Both the position numbers and the translations under genes were made by a program. DNA of 6,857 bases from Acidobacteriota bacterium (GTDB lineage: Bacteria; Acidobacteriota; Terriglobia; Acidiferrales; UBA7541), in assembly GCA_003133505.1 (NCBI GenBank), contig PKXT01000250.1, positions 8,943 through 15,799 on the forward strand, written 5' to 3'. Below, piece after piece: positions 1 to 6,856 of this stretch. How positions within the stretch are numbered: position 1 is the first letter of the stretch; every line of letters starts with the position of its first letter. The notes under the pieces were generated by a model. It was not told the origin of the DNA. It ran no database searches and saw nothing but the letters and a program-made list of their open reading frames with translations.

Positions 1-1377
1 CCCACCATCGAACAGGCGAGGAAGGCCGAGCGAGTCGAAGTAAGCGATGGGAAGCGCGTAAGACAGGGCCGGACTGTTCGCCAGATGCCAGGGGCCCAGT
101 GGACTGCCCGCCGTTTGTGCGGCGAGGTCCCTACCGATCCCGAGATGACCTAACTTCGCGTACCGCTGCTTCCCGCGTTTCCACTGCTTCCAGATCATGG
201 ATCGCAGACGATGCCGTATCCATTCATCCAGAGCTTTCAGCAACGAGGGTGTCTGACAGAAGCCGAAGTAACTCTTCCAGCCTCTCAAATAGGCCGCAAG
301 TTCCTTGGTCATTTGTGCCAGACTGATTCCTCGTGTCCGTCGCGTAAGTTCTCTGACTTTCTGCTTGCAGCGCAACAGGGCCTTCGGCGCTATGCGCCGC
401 TTGGGCTCCTTGTTTTTGCTGAAGCTGAACCCCAAGAACTTTCGCTCCACTGGTCGAGCCACCGCACTCTTGGCCTCGTTTACCTTGAGCTTGAGCCGTC
501 GCGTGAGGAAGCGCGTGACGTTCGTCATCACCCGCTGTCCCGCTCGTTGGCTGCGGACGTAGATGTTGCAGTCATCCGCATACCGCACGAAGCGATGCTT
601 GCGCCGTTCCAGTTCGCGGTCGAATTCGTCGAGCACGATGTTCGATAGAAGCGGAGAAAGTGGGCCACCTTGCGGTGTTCCTTCTTCCGCCGGACTCACC
701 AGCCCGTTCTCCAGCACACCCACTTTCAGGAACGCTCCGATTAACCGGAGCACTCTCTTGTCGGTCACCCGCCGTGAGATCGCGGCCATCAGTTTGTCGT
801 GATTGACTCGATCAAAGAATTTCTCGAGATCGAGGTCTACCACCCAGCGATGGCCTGCGGCTATGTACTGCTGTGCCTTGGCTACCGCTTGATGCGCCGA
901 GCGTTTCGGCCGGAACCCGTGACTGTGTTCGGAGAATGTTGGGTCCCATCTGCGTTGCAGAACCTGCATGACCGCCTGCTGGATCAAGCGATCCAGTACC
1001 GTCGGAATGCCAAGCTTTCGCACCCCGCCGTCCGGCTTCGGGATTTCCACCCGTCTCACCGGTTGTGGTTGGTAGGTCCCACGCAACAGCTGTTCCCGTA
1101 TGGAGGGCCAGTGCTGCTTCAGGTAGCCCGAGAGATCTCCGACCTTCATGCCGTCGATTCCCGGACTTCCTTTGTTCGCCTTCACTCGCTTGTAAGCCTG
1201 CCAGCAGTTTTCCCGCTCGCCGACTTCTTCCATCAACTGCTCGTGACCAGCTGGACGTTCGGTTTCGCATTTCGCCGTGCGCGATTCGGTCCCTTCCTGA
1301 GAAGCCTTCGGAGCTTCACTCCTCCCCTCCTCAGTAAAGGCCAGCTCTAGCTGGTTCTTCTGCCGCTTGTCGCTCAT
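1..1377 (-). CDS. ltrA: Group II intron maturase / reverse transcriptase, 3' end truncated by window edge
   Basis: The intron-encoded protein, an RNA-dependent DNA polymerase with a maturase (X/thumb) domain that helps fold its own intron and copies it at the target. Reading from ATG at 1377 gives 459 codons with no stop to the left edge. Visible motifs: KGSPGIDGM (about 69-77, RT-0/1 region), GFRP (154-157), DLEKFFDRV with catalytic Asp183, TPQGGPLSPLLSN (about 234-246), and YADD (266-269; Asp268 and Asp269), so the catalytic triad is intact. The thumb/domain X motif RGWKSYFGF lies near 360-368. The C-terminus reads AYFDSLGLPRLF, the usual family ending, so only a few residues should be missing. 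No HNH endonuclease domain is seen. ATG 1377 is chosen because an in-frame TGA lies near 1420 and an AGGA (1382-1385) sits 4 nt upstream; no better start intervenes. The protein appears functional, not degenerate. Confidence 0.93.
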   Translation of the reverse strand, partial: MSDKRQKNQLELAFTEEGRSEAPKASQEGTESRTAKCETERPAGHEQLMEEVGERENCWQAYKRVKANKGSPGIDGMKVGDLSGYLKQHWPSIREQLLRGTYQPQPVRRVEIPKPDGGVRKLGIPTVLDRLIQQAVMQVLQRRWDPTFSEHSHGFRPKRSAHQAVAKAQQYIAAGHRWVVDLDLEKFFDRVNHDKLMAAISRRVTDKRVLRLIGAFLKVGVLENGLVSPAEEGTPQGGPLSPLLSNIVLDEFDRELERRKHRFVRYADDCNIYVRSQRAGQRVMTNVTRFLTRRLKLKVNEAKSAVARPVERKFLGFSFSKNKEPKRRIAPKALLRCKQKVRELTRRTRGISLAQMTKELAAYLRGWKSYFGFCQTPSLLKALDEWIRHRLRSMIWKQWKRGKQRYAKLGHLGIGRDLAAQTAGSPLGPWHLANSPALSYALPIAYFDSLGLPRLFDGG

Positions 1378-1785
1378 CGAGTCCTGCGTCCTACTTGTCG
1401 CTCCCTGCTGTTTGGGCCTTCATCGCTTGCGCGACTACTACGCCCGCTGCTGACTTCTGCCGCACGGTCAGAGTGAATCTCTCCACCCTCAGTCACCATT
1501 TCGTGACATGCCCCAGACCTCCCGAGGTAAGTTCGATCGCCTTCCACGCACAACCGCCGGATTTACCACCAGTGCCTTTGATGGATGTGGGCTTCGCGAT
1601 CACTTGCTCGCTCGCCCGGCACCGTAGGCCTCCAATCCAGTTCTTGTCCATCGGCTCGCGTGTTTGCTCCGCGCTTCTTTCAGACCTCCCCTCGCGGCTC
1701 AGCCCTTGCGCTTCACTAACCCTTCTCCTCCATCAGGATGGGTAGGGGACTTTCACCCCCAAGCTGTCGAACATGCTCGGCACAC
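1378..1785 (-). ncRNA. Group II intron 5' ribozyme region (domains I-III, start of IV)
   Basis: This gene-free stretch is the catalytic RNA leader of the intron. It begins GTGTG at 1785 and contains purine-rich and hairpin-forming segments typical of domain I, including a GGGG/CCCC hairpin with a GTGAAAGT loop at 1745-1760 (minus strand) and a GTCAC/GTGAC hairpin at 1492-1507. The segment around 1627-1687 (minus strand: GAAAGAAGC, then GCAAAC, GCCGATGGACAAGAAC and GGAGGCC) resembles the conserved domain-I core of bacterial group II introns as I remember it; this is recognition, not an alignment. Short plus-strand reading frames here lack any gene-like content. Exact domain boundaries and the EBS sites were not resolved. 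Confidence 0.78.
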
Positions 1786-1787
1786 AG

Positions 1788-1817
1788 AAAAAAGCCTCCC
1801 GCCGCAAGGCGAGAGGC
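1788..1817 (-). terminator. Intrinsic (Rho-independent) terminator of the skp gene
   Basis: On the minus strand GCCTCTCGCC (1817-1808) pairs with GGCGGGAGGC (1803-1794) around a TTGC loop, giving a 10-bp, GC-rich stem with one G-U wobble. It is followed at once by TTTTTT (1793-1788). It starts 26 nt after the skp stop codon, so it ends the skp transcript. The intron starts 2 nt beyond the T-run, so this hairpin also serves as the likely intron target. The plus strand lacks a T-run on the other side, so it is not a good bidirectional terminator. Confidence 0.93.
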
Positions 1818-1843
1818 CGGGGGCCATTAAGAGCTTGACTAGT

Positions 1844-2461
1844 TTAGGGCTGCTTGCGCGGCTGAGCGGTCGCCCGGTGAGCCGGCGCTGATGAGGAGGC
1901 GGAAGGCGTGGCGCTGACCGGGTTGGACTGGTCGTACAGGCGAATAATATCCTGCGAGATATCAGTCTGCGGGGCGGCATATACCACCGTGGAGCTTTGC
2001 GACGAGCTATCAATAATCAACGCATAGCCGTTCAACTTGGCGTAAGAATCTAGCACCGTGACCATTTTGCGGCCAATACGGTCGAAGACTTCGCGCTGGG
2101 CTTCCTGGCCATCATCCTGCAATTCCTGCTGCTTGCGCTGTAGCTGGCGGTTCTTCTGGTCCCCGTCCAAGGCAAGACGCGAACGTTCATCGTCGCTCAA
2201 GGTAGCCCAGGCCGTGCGCAACCGGTTACGAATATCGTCAATTTCCTTGTTTAGCTGCTCCAGCTCGGCTTGCCGAGGCGCGAACTTCGTCTGCAGTTGT
2301 GCGCCGGCCTGTTTACCCTCGGCTGTGCTGGCAATGGCAAGCTGGACGTTCAGCACACCAATTTTACCGGCCCCTACGGAAGACGCCGCACCCGTTTGAG
2401 CCCAAGACGCAGGCAAGAACATCAACACCGCGAAGGCCGCGGCCGCAAAATGAATCTTCAT
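1844..2461 (-). CDS. skp: OmpH/Skp-family periplasmic chaperone
   Basis: Predicted periplasmic holdase that binds unfolded outer-membrane proteins after Sec export and keeps them soluble until the BAM complex inserts them. The 205-residue product has a signal peptide (1-21, hydrophobic core AAAAFAVLMFLPASWA with likely cleavage after SWA). The OmpH domain follows (about 33-178): it opens with KIGVLNVQLAI, continues through a long charged coiled coil rich in Glu, Gln, Arg and Lys (about 60-135; the 'tentacle' helices of Skp), and closes with a KLNGYALIID strand and a DISQDIIRLYD helix. The last ~25 residues are a Ser/Ala/Pro-rich tail, which makes the protein longer than the ~160 residues of enterobacterial Skp. 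The start at 2461 is supported by AAGGAG (2467-2472) five bases upstream. A promoter lies at 2513-2542 and a terminator follows, so it can be its own transcription unit. A BamA-family gene lies upstream, fitting the job. Confidence 0.9.
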   Translation of the reverse strand: MKIHFAAAAFAVLMFLPASWAQTGAASSVGAGKIGVLNVQLAIASTAEGKQAGAQLQTKFAPRQAELEQLNKEIDDIRNRLRTAWATLSDDERSRLALDGDQKNRQLQRKQQELQDDGQEAQREVFDRIGRKMVTVLDSYAKLNGYALIIDSSSQSSTVVYAAPQTDISQDIIRLYDQSNPVSATPSASSSAPAHRATAQPRKQP

Positions 2462-2466
2462 ATGTG

Positions 2467-2472
2467 CTCCTT
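2467..2472 (-). promoter_or_regulatory. Shine-Dalgarno of skp
   Basis: AAGGAG on the minus strand, 5 nt before the ATG at 2461. The strong match and spacing fix the skp start. Confidence 0.85.
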
Positions 2473-2512
2473 GCTAAAGTTTGAAAAAATGTGGGGAAAA
2501 CCCTAACAATGA

Positions 2513-2542
2513 ATTATAAGGGCCTTCGCTGCTATTGGTCAA
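2513..2542 (-). promoter_or_regulatory. Sigma-70-like promoter for skp
   Basis: The minus strand carries TTGACC (2542-2537) as -35, an 18-nt spacer, and a perfect TATAAT (2518-2513) as -10. Transcription would start near 2505-2507, giving a leader of about 45 nt before the skp ATG, containing its AAGGAG. The site lies in the 146-bp gap between the lipoprotein stop and skp, in the right orientation. No operator or riboswitch was recognised in the gap. Prediction from consensus only. Confidence 0.75.
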
Positions 2543-2607
2543 CGCAAATTCCACGAACATGCAGATGATCAATTTCCAGCAGATGGGTGCCCCAAAGCCC
2601 AAAATCC

Positions 2608-5600
2608 CTAGTGCGGCAATGGCACAATTAGCACGCGATTATTAGCCTGATCAGCGACGACGGCCATGTTGGAAAGCGGGTCTATAGCCACGGAAAACAT
2701 CGCCGAATTGGCAATAGGCAGGACGGCCTGCACGGTCTGGGACAGGTAGTCAATCACTGAGATTGTGTTACTGACGTTATTGGCGGTAACCAATGTGCTC
2801 GTTTGGAAATTATAATCGAGAGAGACCGGATTAATGCCCGTCCGCACGGAGGTCGTCTGCAAAGTTTGGGGATCAATCAGGGTGACATTGTTTTCGACAC
2901 TGTCGGCCACAACGAACATATTGCCGGCGGGATCAAACACCACGCCGGTGGGAAGCTCCTGGGCACTGATTCGGCCCACGATTGTGCTATCGGCCAAATT
3001 CACCAAGTCAACTGTGTTTTCAGTGGCTGCGGTCACTGCGGCGTAATTCAGCACGGGATCAATGGCCACAGCGTTTGGATAAGTATCCACGGGGACGCTC
3101 CCGGTGCTCACCCCAGTGTCTACTCCCAATAACGTCACGGCATTTGACGCGGTATTAGCGACCACAGCTACTGCCGTATCAGGGTTAATAGAAATTCCAA
3201 GCGGCCCAACACCCACGGGAACGGTGGCGATGACCAAATCCTGAGTGAGGTCCACGAGAGAGACGGTGTTGCTGCCGAAGTTGGTGACCGCCGCGCGGCC
3301 CAGTCGAGGAAGAACTGCGACGCCTTCGGGTTGGGAGCCGACGATAATCGGCGCCGATGCCGTATCGGTAGTGAGATTGACCAGACTCACCGTACCGTCG
3401 CTTATATTGGTAACCACGGCAGTTTCGTTATCGGGATCAATCGCAACAGCCCCGGGTGATGTTCCAACCGGCACGGCGGCCATTACGGCGAGATCGCTGG
3501 CGTTGGTGACAGTGGTGTCGGGGTTCAATACATCCACGATATACCGCTGCGGAAAGGCAAGCAAAGTGCCGGAGACGGTGGCGGTCAACTCGCGACAATT
3601 CGTGGTGCAGCCAGCGGGCAGCAAGGTGGTAGGCAACACGGTGGTTTGGTTGAGACGCACGACCGAACCTGTTGCAAACCCCCCGCCGACAATCGTCAAG
3701 GTTAACGGGGCCGTTGACGTAAAAGTCGTCGCTGGACTGCTTTGGACGATATGGAGTGGCCGGATGGGTCCCAGCGAAAGAATCGACGCGGTGGCGGCCT
3801 TTGAATTGGCAACGATAGCCTCATTGGTTACCGGATCAATATCAACGCTTGCAGGGGACAAGCCAACCTGTATTCCCTGGGTCAGCAATTGGAAATTTTG
3901 AAGGTTGATGACGATGGCCTGATTGCTGAGAGAATTCACACTGATACCCGTGTTGGTAAGGGGATTAACCGCTGAAGCAACTTCGCCCAGGTCCAGAGTC
4001 AGAGTGTTCACGGTCTGATCCAGCAAGCTGAATTGGCTAAAATAATTGTTCATCGGATCGGTAAGCAACGCCTGATTGGTTTCGGGATTGATGGCGATTC
4101 CCTGCGTGGTCGGCTGGATAATCAGCGAGGCTACCACATTCGGGATGCGGCCTACGTCGCCGGTGCTGGGGGCCCTTCCGAGATCAACTATCGTAACAGT
4201 TCCGGATCCACCGGGAGTAACCACGGCCCAGTTGAGCTGGGGATCAATAGCCACGGCAGGCGCAACACCCGTATTAACGCCCTGAGTGATGGCGCCCGGC
4301 GAACAGCTATTAGGGGGGTTGCTCCCTCCCACAACGCATACCACCGACGGAGGTGAGGTGCTCAGATCAATGACCGTGGCAGCATTGGTGGACTGATTGG
4401 CAACCAGGCCGCGGTGACTTAGAGGGTTAACACCAACCGAATAGGCGTTGGTAGCGCTGGGCAACAGAATGGTAGCCACAACGGTTTGCGTGCTCAAGTC
4501 CACCACGGAGACGGTATTATCGCCGCTGTTTACCACGGCGGCCTGGTCCAACAGATTATCCACTGAGACGCTGGTAGGTGCCGCGCCAACAGGGATCGTA
4601 CTCATCACCGTGTTGGTGACCAAATTTATTAGGGTAACGGTTCCAGGACTATCCCCCTTATTGACGACCACAGCTACACCCGTTGCAGTATTAACCGCGA
4701 CAGAAACGGGCTGCATACCGGTATTAAGGGTCGCTACAGGGAACAGCGGAATCTGCGAAGCTACCGGTTGCACGGCCACATTTATAGCGGCCGTCGAAGG
4801 GGCCGGAGGCGTCACACCGGCATTCTGCACGACGACTGAATATAGGCCTGCCGTCGCAGTGTCACCGGCGGCGAGGCCAACGTTCAACTGGCGGCTGTTG
4901 GACTCCGTGGCACCACGCACTTGGCCGTTAAATACCGCGGTCGTAGATGGTGAAAAATAGCCGCCATCGAGATTTACGCCTACGGGATTGCCGCCTACTG
5001 GCACACTCGCGGGCGTAGCGGAAACAATGGCGGGCCGGACAGGCATCACAGTTAGGGAAATCGGCGCTGACATCAGACCGTCCTGGGCTTGCACAACAAC
5101 TGAAAGAGGGCCCGCCGCCGTAAGCAAATCAGCCGGCAGGGTTATTAAGAGGAAGGTGGTGGAAATAAACGTGGTGGGATCAGGGTCACCATCGGCGTAT
5201 GCGACGCTGGTGCTAAGGAAATTTTCGCCTTGCAGGTATACATTCTGGAGCGCGGACCCCTGTCCTGTAACCGATGGATCGAGGGAGCTGACTACCGGCT
5301 GAACGGGAGCGACAATAGTAGCAGTAGATGTCGCACTAGCGCTGATATCGGCGACTGATGTCGCGGTGATGGTAACGGTCTGAGCAGTCGGCGGAGCCGT
5401 GTAAACTCCATTGGCCGTGATAGTGCCAATGCTGCTGCCGCCTCCGATGACACCATTGACTGACCATGTAACACCAAGGTCAATGCTACCTGTGACCGTA
5501 GCTGTAAAAGTCAGCACTTCATTGGTGCCAATCGTTGGTGCCGTGGGTGAGATAGTTACGCGTATGCCGGAATCCAGCGTGACCGTAGCTGCAGCCGTTG

Positions 5601-5925
5601 CACCGCTTGACGCGGCCGCTTCCGCCGTAACCGTGACCATAGTCGGATTGGGAAGCGCAGAGGGCGCTGTGTAGAGGCCAGTGCTGCTGATTGTACCGAT
5701 GGTCGAATTTCCGCCGGAGACCAGAGTGCCGCCCGTCGTGCTGACGAACCAGTTTGCATTGGTGTTGGAGTTTCCAGAAACGGTGGCTGTGAATTGCTGG
5801 GTGCCCGAAAGGACGACCGTTGTAGCTGTGGGAGAAATTGCGACTGTAATGCCGGAGCCATTGCTCCCACAGCTCGATAGGACCGCAAAGCCAGCGAGTA
5901 GAATGAAAGCCTTCCAAAACTTCAT
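2608..5925 (-). CDS. Large secreted lipoprotein with Ig-like, IPT/TIG-like and two YVTN beta-propeller domains
   Basis: Function unknown; predicted membrane-anchored extracytoplasmic protein of 1105 residues. The N-terminus is a lipoprotein signal peptide (FWKAFILLAGFAVLSSC) with lipobox LSSC, lipidated Cys19 and a Gly/Ser linker. Then follow two BIG2-like Ig domains (about 26-120 and 121-210; SPTA...FTATV... and GxYTAP in each), two IPT/TIG-like domains (about 212-296 and 297-388), seven YVTN/YncE-like blades (about 389-728), a third IPT-like domain (about 729-815) and seven more blades to the C-terminus. Blades are ~41 residues, with repeats such as AIDP...AVVTN...TVSLVDL...IPVG. Such propellers usually bind proteins or ligands; no enzyme motif was seen. 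Beyond Cys19 the only cysteines form two close pairs (about 530/541 and 773/777). ATG 5925 is preferred over an in-frame TTG at 5973 because GGGAGGA lies 5 nt upstream and the signal peptide begins there. It sits between bamA and skp. Confidence 0.87.
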   Translation of the reverse strand: MKFWKAFILLAGFAVLSSCGSNGSGITVAISPTATTVVLSGTQQFTATVSGNSNTNANWFVSTTGGTLVSGGNSTIGTISSTGLYTAPSALPNPTMVTVTAEAAASSGATAAATVTLDSGIRVTISPTAPTIGTNEVLTFTATVTGSIDLGVTWSVNGVIGGGSSIGTITANGVYTAPPTAQTVTITATSVADISASATSTATIVAPVQPVVSSLDPSVTGQGSALQNVYLQGENFLSTSVAYADGDPDPTTFISTTFLLITLPADLLTAAGPLSVVVQAQDGLMSAPISLTVMPVRPAIVSATPASVPVGGNPVGVNLDGGYFSPSTTAVFNGQVRGATESNSRQLNVGLAAGDTATAGLYSVVVQNAGVTPPAPSTAAINVAVQPVASQIPLFPVATLNTGMQPVSVAVNTATGVAVVVNKGDSPGTVTLINLVTNTVMSTIPVGAAPTSVSVDNLLDQAAVVNSGDNTVSVVDLSTQTVVATILLPSATNAYSVGVNPLSHRGLVANQSTNAATVIDLSTSPPSVVCVVGGSNPPNSCSPGAITQGVNTGVAPAVAIDPQLNWAVVTPGGSGTVTIVDLGRAPSTGDVGRIPNVVASLIIQPTTQGIAINPETNQALLTDPMNNYFSQFSLLDQTVNTLTLDLGEVASAVNPLTNTGISVNSLSNQAIVINLQNFQLLTQGIQVGLSPASVDIDPVTNEAIVANSKAATASILSLGPIRPLHIVQSSPATTFTSTAPLTLTIVGGGFATGSVVRLNQTTVLPTTLLPAGCTTNCRELTATVSGTLLAFPQRYIVDVLNPDTTVTNASDLAVMAAVPVGTSPGAVAIDPDNETAVVTNISDGTVSLVNLTTDTASAPIIVGSQPEGVAVLPRLGRAAVTNFGSNTVSLVDLTQDLVIATVPVGVGPLGISINPDTAVAVVANTASNAVTLLGVDTGVSTGSVPVDTYPNAVAIDPVLNYAAVTAATENTVDLVNLADSTIVGRISAQELPTGVVFDPAGNMFVVADSVENNVTLIDPQTLQTTSVRTGINPVSLDYNFQTSTLVTANNVSNTISVIDYLSQTVQAVLPIANSAMFSVAIDPLSNMAVVADQANNRVLIVPLPH

Positions 5926-6025
5926 GAACTTCCTCCCACGAATCCTCTCTGGCAACGCACCGCTCAAGTCCAACGCGCCTATTCACGGACGCCACTTAAC
6001 AGCGCATCTGCCGCCGACAAAAGTA
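5926..6025 (-). other. 100-bp gap between bamA and the lipoprotein gene; no promoter or terminator seen
   Basis: Apart from the Shine-Dalgarno at its lipoprotein end, I see no hairpin followed by a T-run and no convincing -35/-10 pair on the minus strand. Read-through from bamA into the lipoprotein gene is therefore plausible, but a weak or non-sigma-70 promoter cannot be excluded by eye. Confidence 0.5.
5931..5937 (-). promoter_or_regulatory. Shine-Dalgarno deciding the lipoprotein start
   Basis: GGGAGGA on the minus strand, 5 nt before ATG 5925. It decides for this start over the in-frame TTG at 5973, which would add 16 residues in front of the signal peptide and has no comparable site upstream. 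Confidence 0.85.
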
Positions 6026-6856
6026 CTAGAACGTCCTGCTGACGGAAAACCGAAAACTGTTGCTGGGTTCAAATAGCCCGGTTGGGATACGCAATGTCTG
6101 AGCGGCAATTACGTTATTCAACTCCGGGACAATCTGAGTTTGTAGCACGCCGGGAGGCAAGGCCGCCTTTTGTTCAGACGACAAGTAATATGCCCCAGTT
6201 GGCTGAGTAATCGTATTAGTCAGCCGCAACGGGTTATAAGCCCAGTAAAAGCGAAAGGGTGCATTCACAATGGGTAGTTGGACCACCAACTCCACGCCCA
6301 CGGAGTCGCGAGGCGCGAAGTTAGTGCCGTTGGCGATCGCAACCTTAGGGCTGATGGTTGTATTCGGAAAATCGGGATTTGGAAATTGCTGCTGCAATAA
6401 ACTGGCCGACTGAGGGCTAACCGCCAGCTGGGAGGAGCGTATGATGCTGTCCATTCCCAGGTCGTTGAATAAACTGACGCTGACGGGACCGGCAATGGGG
6501 ATCCGGTATTCCACATTGCTCACCAGCTCGGTGTCGCCCCCGGGCCGTACAGCCGCAAATTCCAGGACAGGCACGGTGATGCTTTGAAGGGTGGGCTGCC
6601 CAGAACCATTCAGCACGGATGGGTTGAGGTAGGAAATGGTTGAATTTGTGGTGGTGGGGATGTAAGCCCATGGAGATATAGTGAAATATTCGAACCCGCG
6701 AATATCATTTTCGCCGCCCAAATAAAAACGACTGAAGGGCGGAATCACAGTGCCATTGTATCCGGTGGAAAAAGCACTAAGGAGGTGCAAACCCAGAACA
6801 TTACGGTGGTGCTGTAAAGCACGGTAATACTTAAAATCGAATGAATTCGAAATAAC
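6026..6856 (-). CDS. bamA: Omp85/BamA-family outer-membrane assembly protein, C-terminal barrel (5' end outside window)
   Basis: BamA is the central barrel of the BAM complex, which folds and inserts beta-barrel proteins into the outer membrane. The reading frame is open from 6856 to TAG at 6026-6028, giving 276 residues of the C-terminal barrel; the POTRA domains and start lie beyond the right edge. Key evidence is the motif FYLGGENDIRGFEYF, whose RGF tripeptide (6700-6692) is the Omp85 loop-6 signature, followed by paired strands such as TELVSNVEYRIPI and VSVSLFNDLGMD (the VEYRIPI..G..S...D.G pattern of the bacterial surface antigen domain). A late strand reads FRFYWAYNPLR, and the protein ends in SFRFSVSRTF with the C-terminal Phe of a beta-signal. 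Two long inserts (after RGF, and after the D.G strand) look like extended extracellular loops. A TamA-like paralogue is possible because the POTRA region is unseen, but the neighbouring skp favours BamA. Confidence 0.88.
   Translation of the reverse strand, partial: VISNSFDFKYYRALQHHRNVLGLHLLSAFSTGYNGTVIPPFSRFYLGGENDIRGFEYFTISPWAYIPTTTNSTISYLNPSVLNGSGQPTLQSITVPVLEFAAVRPGGDTELVSNVEYRIPIAGPVSVSLFNDLGMDSIIRSSQLAVSPQSASLLQQQFPNPDFPNTTISPKVAIANGTNFAPRDSVGVELVVQLPIVNAPFRFYWAYNPLRLTNTITQPTGAYYLSSEQKAALPPGVLQTQIVPELNNVIAAQTLRIPTGLFEPSNSFRFSVSRTF

Larger units (their letters stand above)
1..1785 (-). mobile_element. Group II intron, 5' part and maturase ORF; 3' end outside the window
   Basis: A retroelement whose RNA self-splices and whose encoded protein assists splicing and reverse transcription at new sites. 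The 5' boundary is set at 1785 because the minus strand reads GTGTG there (1785 to 1781), matching the conserved GUGYG start of group II introns. It follows the T-tract of an intrinsic terminator, leaving two bases (CT) between the T-run and the intron. About 408 nt of structured leader (expected domains I-III and the start of IV) separate this end from the RT ORF, a normal distance. Domains V and VI, the 3' splice site and the 3' exon lie beyond position 1. Insertion right after a terminator hairpin and the absence of a visible HNH endonuclease suggest a group IIC-like element; the class is an inference because domain V is not visible. Confidence 0.88.

Noticed and set aside
812..1270. 152-residue minus-strand reading frame in the intron region
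   Set aside because: It lies out of frame inside the reverse transcriptase ORF; the RT frame carries all the family motifs, this one has none.
99..1350. Several plus-strand reading frames of 75-183 codons
   Set aside because: They are antisense shadows of the reverse transcriptase, rich in Arg/Ser/Leu with no recognisable domain or ribosome site.
1781..1817. The hairpin next to the intron as an IS end or inverted terminal repeat
   Set aside because: It has the stem, tetraloop and T-run of an intrinsic terminator placed just after the skp stop, and the adjacent element is a group II intron, which has no terminal inverted repeats.
1395..1891. Plus-strand reading frames of 116 and 75 codons
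   Set aside because: They overlap the intron's structured RNA, the terminator and the end of skp on the opposite strand, and show no protein-family features.
2557..2589. Short direct repeat CATCTGC in the gap after the lipoprotein gene, considered as a terminator or operator
   Set aside because: The copies are direct, not inverted, 7 bp only, with no hairpin plus T-run; chance is sufficient.
2803..5674. Long plus-strand frames (up to 218 codons) opposite the lipoprotein gene
   Set aside because: They follow from the biased, repetitive codon use of a Thr/Val/Ala-rich repeat protein; no start signals or families recognised.
5926..5973. Upstream TTG start at 5973 for the lipoprotein
   Set aside because: It would put 16 charged residues before the signal peptide and lacks a good ribosome site; ATG 5925 has GGGAGGA at 5 nt.
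5519..5995. 158- and 110-residue minus-strand frames over the lipoprotein N-terminus
   Set aside because: They are out of frame with the lipoprotein and lack domain or signal features.
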